DNA of 64,000 bases from Verrucomicrobiota bacterium (GCA_947454705.1 CANGKZ010000002.1:1-64000), one strand, 5' to 3'; shown: positions 8,456-18,498, numbered from the stretch's first letter. Numbers and translations are program-made. The notes: generated from the sequence alone by a model not told the origin.

Positions 8456-9325
8456 GTGATCGACACCAAATATCAACGCCTCCAGCAAATCCTTCGGGAG
8501 CTTGGTTCCTGCGTGGTTGCCTATTCGGGCGGTGTCGATTCCGTGTTTCTCGCCGCAGTGGCCCACCGGGTGCTCGGCGCCCAGTCCCTGGCGGTGATTG
8601 CCGATTCTCCCAGCCTCCCGCGACGCGAGCTCGCCGAAGCGCTGGCCATCGCGGCCCAATTCCAGATCCCGGTCGAAGTAGTCAACACGGCCGAATTCGC
8701 CGATGACCGCTATCTCGCGAACCCAGGGAACCGCTGCTACTTCTGCAAACACGCCCTGTTCACCGAGCTCGTGCCCCGCGCGCGGGCCGGTGGATTCGCC
8801 TGCATCGTGTACGGGGAGAACGCCTCCGATGTGGGCGATCATCGCCCCGGGGCACAGGCCGCCACCGAGTTCAAGGTCCGGGCCCCGCTCAAGGAAGCCG
8901 GCCTCACCAAGGCCGAGATCCGCGAGTTGAGCGCATCGCTCGGGCTTCCCACCGCCGACAAGCCCCAGATGGCCTGCCTGAGCTCCCGCATTCCCACCGG
9001 GGAACGCGTGACGCCCGAGAAGCTTAAGATGATCGAGGACGCCGAGTACCTCCTGCGCGACCTCGGCTTCTACGATGTCCGCGTCCGCCACCACGAACTC
9101 ACGACCGGACACCTCGCTCGCATCGAAGTGGGTCCGTCCGAACTCGGCCGGTTTTTCTCCGAGAATCACCACGCCACGGTTGCCGATCGTTTCCGCACCT
9201 TCGGATACCTGCACACAACGATCGATCTCGCCGGGTACCGCCGGGGCAGCACCAACGGCCAGCCGACGCCGCCCGCCTCGATTCCCTTTCGCCGCACCGC
9301 GGTGGCGACCGGGCCGGTTGGTTGA
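8456..9325 (+). CDS. larE: ATP-dependent sacrificial sulfur transferase LarE
   Basis: LarE adenylates the pyridinium dicarboxylate intermediate and inserts sulfur during synthesis of the nickel-pincer cofactor of lactate racemase and related enzymes. The PP-loop SGGVDS lies about 24 residues from the GTG start chosen here, as in the family; an earlier GTG at 8363 would add 31 poorly conserved residues. The protein keeps YGENASD, RAPL.EAGLTKAEIR and MACLSSRIPTGE. Three cysteines (in NRCYFCK and MACLSSR) are the pattern I associate with the iron-sulfur class of LarE, in contrast to the single-cysteine sacrificial class. No larB, larC or larA is adjacent. The gene is divergent from the O-antigen ligase. 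Confidence 0.9.
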   Translation: MIDTKYQRLQQILRELGSCVVAYSGGVDSVFLAAVAHRVLGAQSLAVIADSPSLPRRELAEALAIAAQFQIPVEVVNTAEFADDRYLANPGNRCYFCKHALFTELVPRARAGGFACIVYGENASDVGDHRPGAQAATEFKVRAPLKEAGLTKAEIRELSASLGLPTADKPQMACLSSRIPTGERVTPEKLKMIEDAEYLLRDLGFYDVRVRHHELTTGHLARIEVGPSELGRFFSENHHATVADRFRTFGYLHTTIDLAGYRRGSTNGQPTPPASIPFRRTAVATGPVG

Positions 9326-9441
9326 GCGGTTGAGCGTTAGAGTGATTTCAGCGGTGGAGCCGCATTAATCCGGAATTCCGCCTTGTCCCTCGATGAGGCC
9401 CGCGCCTAGCGTCATCGGATCTTCCCCTCCCGGGTTCCGAC

Positions 9442-11991
9442 GTGATTGCGACCGCCATGCACCAGGCTCATCGACCCACCGTAGTTCGTTCGACCCTCGC
9501 CCTCAGTGTGGCGATCGGTGCGATGTGGAGTGCCTTCGCCGAGAAGGCGCCGGACCACGTCATCCCGCCCAAACCGCCGCTCCCGGCGATCAAGCGCCTC
9601 ATCCTCGAGCCCGCGTCGCTCACCCTTACCGATGCCCGCGATTCCCGCGGCGTGCTGGTCTCCGGCGAACGCGCCGATGGCACACGCATCGACCTCACCG
9701 CCGAGGCCCGCTTCCAGGTGTCGGGCAATACCGTGAAACTCGATGAAGAGCATCGGTTTCATCCCCTCGCCGCCGGCACCACCACCCTCACCGTCTCCGC
9801 CGGAGGAGCCAGTGCGAAGCTTCCGGTGACTGTATCAGGAATGGTCCAGCACCCCGTGGGCTTTGTGCGGGACATCGAACCCATTCTGGCGCGAACCGGG
9901 TGCAACCAGGGCACCTGCCACGGATCGGCGAAGGGGAAGAACGGCTTCAAGCTTTCGCTCCGCGGCTACGACCCCGAGTACGACTATCAGGCGTTGGTGA
10001 ACGACCTCAGCGGACGCCGCCTCAACCGGGTGCAGGTGGAGGAATCGCTCATGCTGCTCAAGCCGCTGGGCGAAGTACCGCACGAGGGACGCCAGGCCAT
10101 CCGCCCGGGCTCCGCCTACCACGAGATGCTTCGCCAGTGGATCGCCGAGGGCGCGCAGTACCAGGAGCCGGGTCCGGCGCGGGCGAAGGAAATTCGAATC
10201 CTGCCGGAGAAGGTCGAGATGGACCTGCCCGGTCGTCAGCAGCAATTCCTCATCCTCGCCACCTATCCTGACGGCTCCACGCGCGACGTCACCCGCGAGG
10301 CCATCCTGTCGAGCAACAACGAGGAAGTGGCGCTGGTGAAGGACTCCACGCTGACCGCGCTGCGACGCGGCGAAATGGCGGTGCTGGTCCGCTACGAAGG
10401 GCTCTATGCGGCGCGTGAAGTGATGATCATGGGCGATCGCACCGGGTATCAATTTGCGGGAATGACCGAGCGCGGCGAGATCGACCATCACGTCAACGCC
10501 AAGCTCCAGCGGATGAAGATCAATCCCTCCGCCCCGTGCACCGATGCGGAGTTTGTCCGACGCGTGTTCCTGGATCTCACCGGTCAGCCCCCCACCTCTG
10601 ACCGGGTTCGCGCCTTTCTCGCCGATGCCGCGCCGTCGCAGGCCAAGCGCGATGCGTTGATCGACGAGCTGATTGGCTCCAGCGCCTTCACCGGATTCTG
10701 GGCCAACAAGTTTGCCGATCTGCTCCAGTGCAATTCCGAGAACCTCGGGAAAAAGGGCGTCTGGGTGTTTCGCCGATGGATCCAGGAACAGCTCATCGCC
10801 AACCGTCCGTACGATCAGATGGTGCGCGATCTCGTGCTTGCGCAGGGCAGCACCTTTGAGAATCCCGCCGGCAACTACCTCCGGGCACTGCGCGATTCCG
10901 GCAAGATGACCGAAGATATCTCGCAGACCTTCCTCGGCGTGCGCTTCAACTGCAACAAGTGCCACGACCATCCCTTCGAGCGTTGGACCCAAAATCAGTA
11001 CTACTCCTTCGGCGCGTACTTCGCGCAGGTGGCGTTCAAGCGTGGGACACTGGGACGCGACACCTTGATCCGGGGCAACGAGACCTACGCCTCCGAGCAG
11101 GTGTCGGAGGACATTGTTTATCGCAACTACAACGGCGGCGAGGTGAAGCATCCCAAGACCGATCTGCCGGTCGCGCCGCAGGTGCCCTACGGAAAAGCCC
11201 GCGCCATCGCCGACGGCGAGGATCGTCGCGAAGCATTCGCCGAATGGCTCACCTCGACCAACAATCCGTACTTCGCCAAGTCCACGGTGAACCGTTTTTG
11301 GAGCTACTTCTTTGGACGCGGCATCATCGATCCGGTGGACGACATCCGCGCCGGCAATCCCCCGAGCAATCCCGAGCTGCTGGATTCACTCACCGCCGAA
11401 TTTGTTCGCAGCGGACATGACCTGCGCCAGCTCATGCGAACCATCTGCCGTTCGCAGACCTACCAGTTGAGCATCGTGCCGAACCGGTGGAACGAGGACG
11501 ACACACAGAACTTTTCCCACGCGAGTCCGCGTCGGCTGAGTGCGGAGCAAATGCTGGATGCCGTGGCGGTGGCCACCGGGCATCGTCCGCAATTCAAAGA
11601 CCTGCCCGCCGGTCTGCGCGCGGTGGAAGTCCCCGATGGCATGGTGGGAGGGAACGATTTCCTCACCCTGTTCGGACGCCCGAAGCGGCAAAGCGCGTGC
11701 GAGTGCGAACGTTCGAGCAACGTGACGCTTTCCCATGCCTTGAACCTGATCAACGGCCCGACGCTGGGAGACAGCGTCACGCATGCGGACAACCGGTTTG
11801 CCAAGCTGATCGCGTCGGAGAAGGACGACCGCAAGGTGGTGGAGGAAGTTTATCTGAGCTGTCTGAACCGTCCTCCGACCGCGAAGGAATTGTCCGAGAT
11901 CAAACTGGGCGACGGCCCGCAGCGGCTCGAATCCGCCCAGGACCTCGCGTGGGCCCTGCTCAACAGCCCGGCCTTCCTCTTCAACCGATAA
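9442..11991 (+). CDS. DUF1549/DUF1553 secreted cytochrome-like protein with N-terminal Big-like domain
   Basis: An 849-residue exported protein of the planctomycete/verrucomicrobial DUF1549-DUF1553 family, usually genetically coupled to a DUF1501 partner; biochemical role unknown. In order: signal peptide, a bacterial-Ig (Big_2-like) domain at about 45-130 (LEPASLTLTDARDSRGVLVSG), a CNQGTCHG motif near 155 (CX4CH, not a canonical CX2CH haem site), DUF1549 around 350-560 with VRRVFLDLTGQPPT and a true CX2CH (CNKCHDHPFERW), then DUF1553 to the end (NRFWSYFFGRGI, LLNSPAFLFNR). GTG at 9442 and ATG at 9457 are both possible starts. The expected DUF1501 partner is downstream but separated by a toxin-antitoxin pair. 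Confidence 0.88.
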   Translation: MIATAMHQAHRPTVVRSTLALSVAIGAMWSAFAEKAPDHVIPPKPPLPAIKRLILEPASLTLTDARDSRGVLVSGERADGTRIDLTAEARFQVSGNTVKLDEEHRFHPLAAGTTTLTVSAGGASAKLPVTVSGMVQHPVGFVRDIEPILARTGCNQGTCHGSAKGKNGFKLSLRGYDPEYDYQALVNDLSGRRLNRVQVEESLMLLKPLGEVPHEGRQAIRPGSAYHEMLRQWIAEGAQYQEPGPARAKEIRILPEKVEMDLPGRQQQFLILATYPDGSTRDVTREAILSSNNEEVALVKDSTLTALRRGEMAVLVRYEGLYAAREVMIMGDRTGYQFAGMTERGEIDHHVNAKLQRMKINPSAPCTDAEFVRRVFLDLTGQPPTSDRVRAFLADAAPSQAKRDALIDELIGSSAFTGFWANKFADLLQCNSENLGKKGVWVFRRWIQEQLIANRPYDQMVRDLVLAQGSTFENPAGNYLRALRDSGKMTEDISQTFLGVRFNCNKCHDHPFERWTQNQYYSFGAYFAQVAFKRGTLGRDTLIRGNETYASEQVSEDIVYRNYNGGEVKHPKTDLPVAPQVPYGKARAIADGEDRREAFAEWLTSTNNPYFAKSTVNRFWSYFFGRGIIDPVDDIRAGNPPSNPELLDSLTAEFVRSGHDLRQLMRTICRSQTYQLSIVPNRWNEDDTQNFSHASPRRLSAEQMLDAVAVATGHRPQFKDLPAGLRAVEVPDGMVGGNDFLTLFGRPKRQSACECERSSNVTLSHALNLINGPTLGDSVTHADNRFAKLIASEKDDRKVVEEVYLSCLNRPPTAKELSEIKLGDGPQRLESAQDLAWALLNSPAFLFNR

Positions 11992-12031
11992 GCCAATTGG
12001 AGCCGCACCATCGGTTTGATAGATTCCGAAC

Positions 12032-12301
12032 ATGACGACAAAATTGTCAGTGCCGATTGAGGTTCCGGATGGCTTTGCCCAACAGAACGGTCTCAGCACC
12101 GATGAGCAGCTCGCCACGGAGTTCCGCGTCACGCTGGCGGTCCGGCTGTTTGAGGAAGGGCGTCTGTCGATGGGACGTGCGGCCGGGATGTGCGGCATGC
12201 ACAAAGCGGATTTCATGGACGAGCTGAGCCGGCGCAAAGTCTCGGCGATCAACTGGGACGATCAGGAGATCGCCCGCGAATTCGGGTTGGGCAATGCATG
12301 A
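12032..12301 (+). CDS. UPF0175-family antitoxin
   Basis: An 89-residue protein of the UPF0175 family, small helix-turn-helix-like proteins that typically precede a DUF3368 PIN-domain toxin. The C-terminal half holds the family pattern RVTLAVRLFEEGRLSMGRAAGMCGM...DFMDELSRRKVSAINWD. It would neutralise the nuclease encoded just downstream and probably repress the pair's own promoter (family knowledge). Its stop overlaps the toxin gene start by 8 bases. The pair lies between a DUF1549/1553 gene and its DUF1501 partner. Confidence 0.85.
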   Translation: MTTKLSVPIEVPDGFAQQNGLSTDEQLATEFRVTLAVRLFEEGRLSMGRAAGMCGMHKADFMDELSRRKVSAINWDDQEIAREFGLGNA

Positions 12302-12785
12302 AACCCTGCTCATCGCCGACAGCAGCCCGCTCATCGTCCTTACCAAGATTGGGCGCGTTGAGCTGCTGCCCAAGCTGGCGGCTCGGGTTGTGGTGCCCGA
12401 TGCGGTGTGGCGGGAGGTTGTCGTGAACAAGCCTGAGAGATTCGATTCGCAGGAACTTGCCGGCGCGGCTTGGTTGAATGTCCTTCCCGTGCAGGGTGCG
12501 GAAGCAGATGCACTGAGAGCTGAACTTGATCCTGGCGAAGCGGAAGCCATCGCCCTCGCTAATCAGTACCCGGGATGCGTGCTTCTCATGGATGACCGTA
12601 TGGGCCGGCGTGAGGCTGCGCGGCGCGGAGTTCGAGTGATTGGAACGCTGGGGCTTCTTCGCGACGCACGGCGTTGTGGGTTGATTCCCTCGCTCAGAAC
12701 GGAGATCGACCGGTTGCTTGAAGCGGGCCATTTTCTTTCACCTTCCCTGGTGGATGCAGCCCTTTGCAGCGTTGGTGAGGCGTAA
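12294..12785 (+). CDS. DUF3368 PIN-like toxin
   Basis: A 163-residue PIN-fold protein of the DUF3368 family, expected to act as a Mg-dependent RNase toxin. Visible acidic residues match a PIN active site: IADSSPLI at the N-terminus (Asp), an internal [12 protein letters not shown] (the conserved Glu in GE.EAI.LA) and [12 protein letters not shown] (Asp pair before the usual LDDR..R). The gene overlaps the antitoxin by 8 bases, implying coupled translation, and ends 20 bases before the DUF1501 gene. This is a standard type II toxin-antitoxin layout. Confidence 0.85.
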   Translation: MHETLLIADSSPLIVLTKIGRVELLPKLAARVVVPDAVWREVVVNKPERFDSQELAGAAWLNVLPVQGAEADALRAELDPGEAEAIALANQYPGCVLLMDDRMGRREAARRGVRVIGTLGLLRDARRCGLIPSLRTEIDRLLEAGHFLSPSLVDAALCSVGEA

Positions 12786-12805
12786 GTGATTTAAGAGCAA
12801 ATCCC

Positions 12806-14260
12806 ATGATTTCCATTCCTGGCGAATACGGGGCCACCTGTGATGGCTTCAGTCGGCGTGAGTTTTTGCGGCTCGGTGGCGCGGGGCTCGCAGGGCTGAG
12901 CCTCGGCGACATCCTGCGGCTGCAGGCCGGTCAGGCCCCGTCGGCGGGTCCTGCGGCCGGTGCCCCCAAGAACGGCTGGGGCAAGGCCAAGTCGGTGATC
13001 ATTCTTTACCTTCAGGGCGGACCGAGTCACATCGACATCTGGGACCCCAAGCCGGAGGCACCTTCAAACGTTCGCGGGGATTTCAAACCGATCCGCACCA
13101 AGGTTCCCGGAATCCAGCTCAGCGAGGTGATGCCCAAGCTCGCGCAGCAGATGGACAAGGCCACGCTCATCCGCTCCATGAGCTACACGCCGGTGGGCCT
13201 GTTCAATCACACTGCGGCGATCTACCAGATCATGACCGGCTACACGCCTGATCGCGTGTCGCCCTCCGGCCAGTTGGAGCCGCCGGCGCCGAATGACTTT
13301 CCGCACCTCGGATCGCAGATCTCGCGCCTGCGTCCGCCCGAGGTCCCCATGCTCCCGTTCGTCATGCTGCCGCGTCCGCTGCAGGAATCGAACGTGATCG
13401 GCAAGGGCGGCACGGCCGGGTTCCTCGGGGCCGCGTTTGATCCGTACTATTTTTATCAGGACCCGGCGAAGGACATCAACCTGGCCGACCTCACGCTGCG
13501 CAAGGAAGTGTCGAAGGAACGCCTCGGCCGTCGCGCCACGCTGCTCAAGCAGGTCGATGCCGCAATGCCCGACATGGAAAAGGCGGTGGGGAAGTACGCG
13601 CTCGACGCCTATTATCAGAAGGCCTTCGACCTCGTGAGCAGCGGACGCGCCCGCGATGCGTTTGATCTTTCGAAGGAGCCGGATGCGCTGCGCGATCGCT
13701 ACGGCCGCCACACCTTTGGCCAGGGATGTCTGCTGGCGCGCCGGTTGATCGAAGCGGGCACGCGTGTGGTGCAGATGAACTGGCCCGCGGTGGCGAACGG
13801 CGATCCCACCGTCGATGCGTGGGACACCCACGCCGCCAATTTTGGTCCGCTGCGAAATCTCCACTGCCCGAAGCTGGACTCCGGACTCAGTGCGTTGATC
13901 GAAGACATGGATCAACGCGGCCTGCTCAAGGAAACGCTGGTGGTGGCGCTCGGTGAATTCGGCCGGAGCCCGCGTCTGGGCGTGAGCACCAGCGGCAACA
14001 CCAATTCGCCCGATGGACGGGATCACTGGCCGTATTGCTACACCGCCTTCATCGCCGGTGCCGGGGTCAGCCGCGGCGCGTTGTACGGACGCTCCGATGC
14101 CACGGCGAGCAGCCCGGCGGAGAACGCCGTTCATCCAACGCAGATCGTGGCCACCATCTATCACGCGATGGGTATCGATCCCCACACCATGGTGATGAAC
14201 CACCTCAATCAACCGCGCGAATTGGTCCAGGCCGAACCGGTGCTGGGGTTGTTTTCCTGA
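12806..14260 (+). CDS. DUF1501 family protein, Tat-exported
   Basis: A 484-residue protein of the DUF1501 family, distant relatives of the alkaline phosphatase/sulfatase fold that accompany DUF1549/1553 proteins in this phylum. The N-terminus carries a twin-arginine signal ([15 protein letters not shown]). Family blocks are [80 protein letters not shown] and [12 protein letters not shown]. It follows the toxin gene by 20 bases and precedes the PPC-domain gene by 69. The partner cytochrome-like protein is at 9442. Confidence 0.9.
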   Translation: MISIPGEYGATCDGFSRREFLRLGGAGLAGLSLGDILRLQAGQAPSAGPAAGAPKNGWGKAKSVIILYLQGGPSHIDIWDPKPEAPSNVRGDFKPIRTKVPGIQLSEVMPKLAQQMDKATLIRSMSYTPVGLFNHTAAIYQIMTGYTPDRVSPSGQLEPPAPNDFPHLGSQISRLRPPEVPMLPFVMLPRPLQESNVIGKGGTAGFLGAAFDPYYFYQDPAKDINLADLTLRKEVSKERLGRRATLLKQVDAAMPDMEKAVGKYALDAYYQKAFDLVSSGRARDAFDLSKEPDALRDRYGRHTFGQGCLLARRLIEAGTRVVQMNWPAVANGDPTVDAWDTHAANFGPLRNLHCPKLDSGLSALIEDMDQRGLLKETLVVALGEFGRSPRLGVSTSGNTNSPDGRDHWPYCYTAFIAGAGVSRGALYGRSDATASSPAENAVHPTQIVATIYHAMGIDPHTMVMNHLNQPRELVQAEPVLGLFS

Positions 14261-14329
14261 TTCAGTTCTCGAGGTTTGTTTCGATTCGGATTCCGACCCG
14301 GTCCACCGGTTTATCGACGCGCCGCACCC

Positions 14330-16747
14330 ATGTCCGTACTTCGCACTTCACTTGTCGCCGTGCTCGCCCTGGGCGTTGCGGGATCGATCGTCACGCGGGC
14401 ACAGGCGGTTCCCCGTCTGGATGCGCCTCCGATGGTCTGGTTCCAGCGCGGCACCACCCAGCAACTCACCTTCACCGGCGATGCGCTGGGCGGCGCCACC
14501 GCGGTGTTGGTCACCGGTTCTGGTGCCAGCGGCGTGCTCGGTGCTGCAGCCCCCAAGGCGGCGGGGACCACGGTGCTCGAATCGTCTCGCGGGGGATTGT
14601 CCGTGGGATCCGCTGCAACCAGCGATGCGAAGACCGTCACGCTCCAATGGATGCTCGCCGCGGATGCTCCGCTGGGTTCGCGCGAGGTTCGCATTGCCAC
14701 CACGAATGGGGTGTCGAATCCGGTCACACTTCAGGTCAGCGATCTGCCTGAATTGATGGAGACGGATCGCAATCATTCGCTCGCCGATGCCCAGCGGGTC
14801 TCGCTGCCGACGGGAATCTCCGGAGTCATCCGCGCCTCCACGGAAAATGACTGGTACCGGTTCACGGCGAAGGCGGGTGAGCGGTTGATCTTCGACGTTC
14901 AGGCCAACCGCACCGGATCGCCGCTCGACGCCACCCTCGTGTTGCTCGATGCCTCGGGGAAGGAACTCGCCCGAAGCGAAGATGCGCACGGGCTCGATCC
15001 GTTCATCGATTTCACTCCGAAAGCGGATGGAGAGTTCGCGCTCCAGATTTTTGACGTCCGTTTCCAGGGCGGCGGGAACTACTCGTATCATCTCGTCGCC
15101 GGCGCATTGCCTTATCTGGAGCGGCGGTTTCCTTTCGGCGGCAAGCGCGGCACGTCGGTGGATGTCGCGCTCACCGGGATTCATCTCGATGGACGCGATC
15201 GACTGACCATCGCCATCGATCCCAACGCCCCGCCGGGCGTGCAGGACATCCGACTTCGCACGCCGCGCGGGTCGTCGAATCCGCTGCCCTTCGAGGCGGG
15301 AGACCTTCCGGAATTTTCCGAGACCGAACCGAATCAGGGCATCACCAACGCCAACCCGGTGTCCGCTCCTGTGGTGATCAACGGCGTGATCGGTGCCCCG
15401 CGCGACGCCGACACCTTCCGCATCAAGGCCACGGCGGATGGAAAACTTGTGGCCGAAGTTCGGGCGCGTCGGTTGGGGTCTCCGCTCGATGCGTTGCTCA
15501 CCCTGAGCGATGCCAAGGGCGCGGTGCTTCAGCGCAACGACGATGCCAGCGGGCCCGATGCGCGAATCGAGTGGGATGCCAAAAAAGATACGGAGTACTT
15601 GCTCTCGCTTCGTGATCTCACCGACCGCGGTGGTGCCGCATTCGGGTATCGATTGTCGGTCCAACCTCCCGATACCACGCCGGATTTTGCAGTGCGGTTC
15701 GCGCAGGATCGCGTTCGCGTTCATGCGGGGGGACACGTGGCGGTTCGCTGCGAAGTGGATCGCATCAACGGATTCAACGGCGCGGTGCGCATCACCGGAG
15801 GGAACCTTCCCGCCGGGGTGAGTGCGGGCACGTTGGTGATCGGACCCGAGGGCCCGCAGTCCGGCTGGCTGGAATTCTCCGCGGCGGTCAACACGCCCGT
15901 GTGGCATCACGCGTTGATGCCGCAGGCCGAGGCGGTGGTGGCTGGGACACGACGCATCACGCATCCGGTGGTGTTGCCCTCCGCTGGATTTCTCAGCGTG
16001 ATCGCACCGGCCCCGTTCAACGTGGAGGCGATCACGCCCACGGTTTCGATTGCCCAGGATGGAACCGCCACGGTCGCCGTGCAGGTGCTGCGTCAGGCCG
16101 GGTTCACCGGTGAAGTGCGTGTGGCGGTGGACGATCTGCCAGGGGTTTCAATTCCCGCCGTTGCGGTTCCGGCCGACAGCGCGCAGGCGGTGTTGAAACT
16201 CTCCGCGGCGTACACGGCGGAGGCGTCGATTCGCTCTCTCCAGATCCGCGGCGAAGCCACGATCGATGGACAAACCGTGACCTCCCATGCCGGCTCGCCG
16301 GTCCCCGTGGTGGTGACGCCGATTCCGGTGTTCCTCACGGCGATGCTTCCCGGGTCTCCGTTTTTTCGAACCGATGCCGTGAAGCTCTCGGTGATCGCGC
16401 TGCCGGCCGCGACGGGATCTCCCGCGCGGCTGACCGAGTTTGTGGTGAAGGCGGATCGACGCGCCTTCAACGGCGTGATTCCGCTGAAGTTGGAGAATCT
16501 TCCGGAAGGCGTGACCGCCACGGTGGAGCCGCTGGGTGAAGGCGGAAAGCTGGCCACGATCCGCCTCGCGGCATCGGAGAAAACTCCGCCCAAGGATTAC
16601 ACCATGACCGTGGTGGGCACCTTCACGGCCGGGGACCGAATTTGGAACCTCCGGACCCAGAAGATCACGCTGCAGGTCACGGCTCCCGAGAAAGAGGCGC
16701 CGGCGCCGGCGACTGCACCTGCCCCGGCCCCGACAGCGGCGAAGTAG
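14330..16747 (+). CDS. Secreted protein with two PPC-type beta domains
   Basis: An 805-residue exported protein with a signal peptide (LVAVLALGVAGSIVTRAQA). Two bacterial pre-peptidase C-terminal (PPC) domains are visible at about 150-250 and 335-440; each has a D-W/T-F/Y-F-A-G-pattern and an LGSPLDA / TGSPLDA turn. The C-terminal half has repeating beta-sandwich segments (QAGFTGEVRVAVDDLPG) and ends in a Pro-Ala-rich tail. No catalytic domain is seen. Genes like this regularly follow DUF1549/1553-DUF1501 couples in the phylum, so it is probably part of the same extracytoplasmic complex. The preferred start is the ATG at 14330, directly before the signal peptide. Its last 71 bases overlap the convergent acetyltransferase gene. 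Confidence 0.82.
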   Translation: MSVLRTSLVAVLALGVAGSIVTRAQAVPRLDAPPMVWFQRGTTQQLTFTGDALGGATAVLVTGSGASGVLGAAAPKAAGTTVLESSRGGLSVGSAATSDAKTVTLQWMLAADAPLGSREVRIATTNGVSNPVTLQVSDLPELMETDRNHSLADAQRVSLPTGISGVIRASTENDWYRFTAKAGERLIFDVQANRTGSPLDATLVLLDASGKELARSEDAHGLDPFIDFTPKADGEFALQIFDVRFQGGGNYSYHLVAGALPYLERRFPFGGKRGTSVDVALTGIHLDGRDRLTIAIDPNAPPGVQDIRLRTPRGSSNPLPFEAGDLPEFSETEPNQGITNANPVSAPVVINGVIGAPRDADTFRIKATADGKLVAEVRARRLGSPLDALLTLSDAKGAVLQRNDDASGPDARIEWDAKKDTEYLLSLRDLTDRGGAAFGYRLSVQPPDTTPDFAVRFAQDRVRVHAGGHVAVRCEVDRINGFNGAVRITGGNLPAGVSAGTLVIGPEGPQSGWLEFSAAVNTPVWHHALMPQAEAVVAGTRRITHPVVLPSAGFLSVIAPAPFNVEAITPTVSIAQDGTATVAVQVLRQAGFTGEVRVAVDDLPGVSIPAVAVPADSAQAVLKLSAAYTAEASIRSLQIRGEATIDGQTVTSHAGSPVPVVVTPIPVFLTAMLPGSPFFRTDAVKLSVIALPAATGSPARLTEFVVKADRRAFNGVIPLKLENLPEGVTATVEPLGEGGKLATIRLAASEKTPPKDYTMTVVGTFTAGDRIWNLRTQKITLQVTAPEKEAPAPATAPAPAPTAAK

Positions 16748-17339
16748 TCGGGGAAAGATCCGAGGGGATCAACGAGTAGAGCAGCGCGGTTTTCGGACCG
16801 CCGAGATTCAGGATCCGGTTCCTCAAGATTCCTTCGCGTTGGGCACCGGATTTTTCCGCCACACGTCGGCTGGCAGTGTTTTCGGGCTCCATGAGAATCT
16901 CGATGCGGAGAAGCCCGAGTTGCTCGAATCCGAATCGCGACACGGCCCGTGTGATGGTGGGACCGATGCCGCGTCCGCGTGCGGAGGTGCGGACCCAATA
17001 CGCCAGGTTGCAGAAGCGATTCTTGGCGTTGAACTGACCGAGGCTGCCCCCGCCGATCATCGCGCCCGAATCCGTATCCCAGGCTGCGAATGCGTAGCCT
17101 TGCTGCCGATTCCACTCACTGAGCCATTCCGCAATTCTGGCAGCGGCACCGTCAAGGGAATGAAACCCGTCGGTCCAGCGCATCCAGGGATAGATGTCGT
17201 CCCTGGATTCGCGGGCGAGATCCAACAGGGCCGGCGCATCGGCCTCGCGAAGGGGCGTCAATACGACGCTCCCTTCGACGAGGCGAAGGGCGGAGCGATC
17301 CACCATCGGCGGCCACGCGGGTGGAACGACGGGGTGCAT
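16677..17339 (-). CDS. GNAT-family N-acetyltransferase (RimJ/RimL-like)
   Basis: A 220-residue acetyltransferase resembling the ribosomal-protein N-terminal acetylases RimJ/RimL. The acetyl-CoA signature is ARGRGIGPTITRAVSRFGFEQLGLLRIEI, followed by EPENTASRRVAEKSGAQREGILRN, both diagnostic for this subfamily. Substrate cannot be read. The last 24 codons overlap the convergent PPC gene and encode a Pro/Ser/Ala-rich tail not needed by the domain. An ATG at 17306 (MVDRSALR) is an alternative start that fits the family better. The transaldolase gene is upstream and divergent only in spacing: both run on the minus strand, 13 bases apart. Confidence 0.85.
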   Translation of the reverse strand: MHPVVPPAWPPMVDRSALRLVEGSVVLTPLREADAPALLDLARESRDDIYPWMRWTDGFHSLDGAAARIAEWLSEWNRQQGYAFAAWDTDSGAMIGGGSLGQFNAKNRFCNLAYWVRTSARGRGIGPTITRAVSRFGFEQLGLLRIEILMEPENTASRRVAEKSGAQREGILRNRILNLGGPKTALLYSLIPSDLSPTTSPLSGPGQVQSPAPAPLSREP

Positions 17340-17352
17340 CGCGCCGGCGGGC

Positions 17353-18318
17353 TCAGGCCGCGAGTTTCGTGGCGAGGAACTTCTCGAGCTTCAACGAATC
17401 GGCCGCGAACAGGCGGATGCCTTCGCTGAGCTTCTCGGTCGCCATGGCGTCCTCGTTGTGCAGCCAGCGGAATGCGGATTCGTTGAGCGAGATTTTCTCC
17501 AATGTCGCCGAAGCGGCAGTCGCGGGAGTCAGCTTGGCTTCGAGTGTGCCCTGGGTGGATTGGAGTTCTTCGAGCAGTGCCGGGGCGATGGTGAGGAGGT
17601 CGCATCCTGCGAGTTCGAGGATCTCCTCCTTGTTGCGGAACGAGGCGCCCATGACTTCGGTCGAGTAGCCGAATTTCTTGTAGTAGGCGTAAATGCGGGT
17701 GACCGACTTCACACCGGGATCCTCGGCCGGGGCGTACGAAGCGACACCGGTGGCCTTCTTGTGCCAGTCGAGGATGCGTCCGACGAACGGCGAGATGAGT
17801 TGCACGCCGGCTTCGGCGCAGGCGACCGCCTGGGCGAAGGAGAAGAGCAGGGTGAGATTGCAGTGAATGCCATCGGCCTTGAGCGCGGCGGCTGCCTGGA
17901 TGCCTTCCCAGGTGGAGGCGAGCTTGATGAGGATGCGCTCGCGGGGGATGCCGGCGGCCTCGTAGCGGGCGATCAACTCGCGGGCCTTGGCCACACTGGC
18001 GGCGGTGTTGAAGGAGAGCCGGGCATCCACTTCGGTGGACACGCGGTTCGGCACGATCTTGAGAATCTCAAGCCCGAACGCGACCGCCAGTTTGTCCATG
18101 GCGAGGCTCAACGCCGCTGCGCCGCCGGCGGATTCCGACTTCGCCTCGCGCACCACGCGGTCCACGAGCTCGCCGTATTCCGGCATGGTGGCCGCCTTGA
18201 GGATCAGGCTTGGATTGGTGGTCGCATCGCGGGGCTGGTACTTGCGGATGGAACCAAAGTCACCGGTGTCGGCGACCACGATGCTGTGCTGCTTGAGCTG
18301 GGAAAGAAGATCGGCCAT
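17353..18318 (-). CDS. tal: Transaldolase
   Basis: Transaldolase of the pentose phosphate pathway, moving a dihydroxyacetone unit between sedoheptulose-7-phosphate and glyceraldehyde-3-phosphate. The 321-residue length matches the TalB class. Signatures are [12 protein letters not shown] near the N-terminus and [15 protein letters not shown], which holds the Schiff-base lysine, followed by [15 protein letters not shown] and [10 protein letters not shown]. It probably shares a transcript with the acetyltransferase gene 13 bases downstream. Confidence 0.96.
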   Translation of the reverse strand: MADLLSQLKQHSIVVADTGDFGSIRKYQPRDATTNPSLILKAATMPEYGELVDRVVREAKSESAGGAAALSLAMDKLAVAFGLEILKIVPNRVSTEVDARLSFNTAASVAKARELIARYEAAGIPRERILIKLASTWEGIQAAAALKADGIHCNLTLLFSFAQAVACAEAGVQLISPFVGRILDWHKKATGVASYAPAEDPGVKSVTRIYAYYKKFGYSTEVMGASFRNKEEILELAGCDLLTIAPALLEELQSTQGTLEAKLTPATAASATLEKISLNESAFRWLHNEDAMATEKLSEGIRLFAADSLKLEKFLATKLAA

Positions 18319-18498
18319 GGCGGGAAGACGTTAGTGGAGAATCGGCGTTTGCCAATTGCGGGAGCGAGAGTGCGCCGCCCCGGGGCATCTTCAACGCCGA
18401 AACAAGCCACGATCCGGCAGCCTGACTGCGCACTTGCCAGCGAAGCGAAACGGAGTCATTGGCGGGTCGTGCCAGGGAAGCCGACCTCCTCCGATTCG

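Noticed and set aside
17194-18498. Upstream extension of the open frame ending at 19776, antisense to transaldolase
   Set aside because: It lies opposite a strongly conserved gene, has no domain and only arises from high GC; the real start is at 18499 beside the membrane helix.
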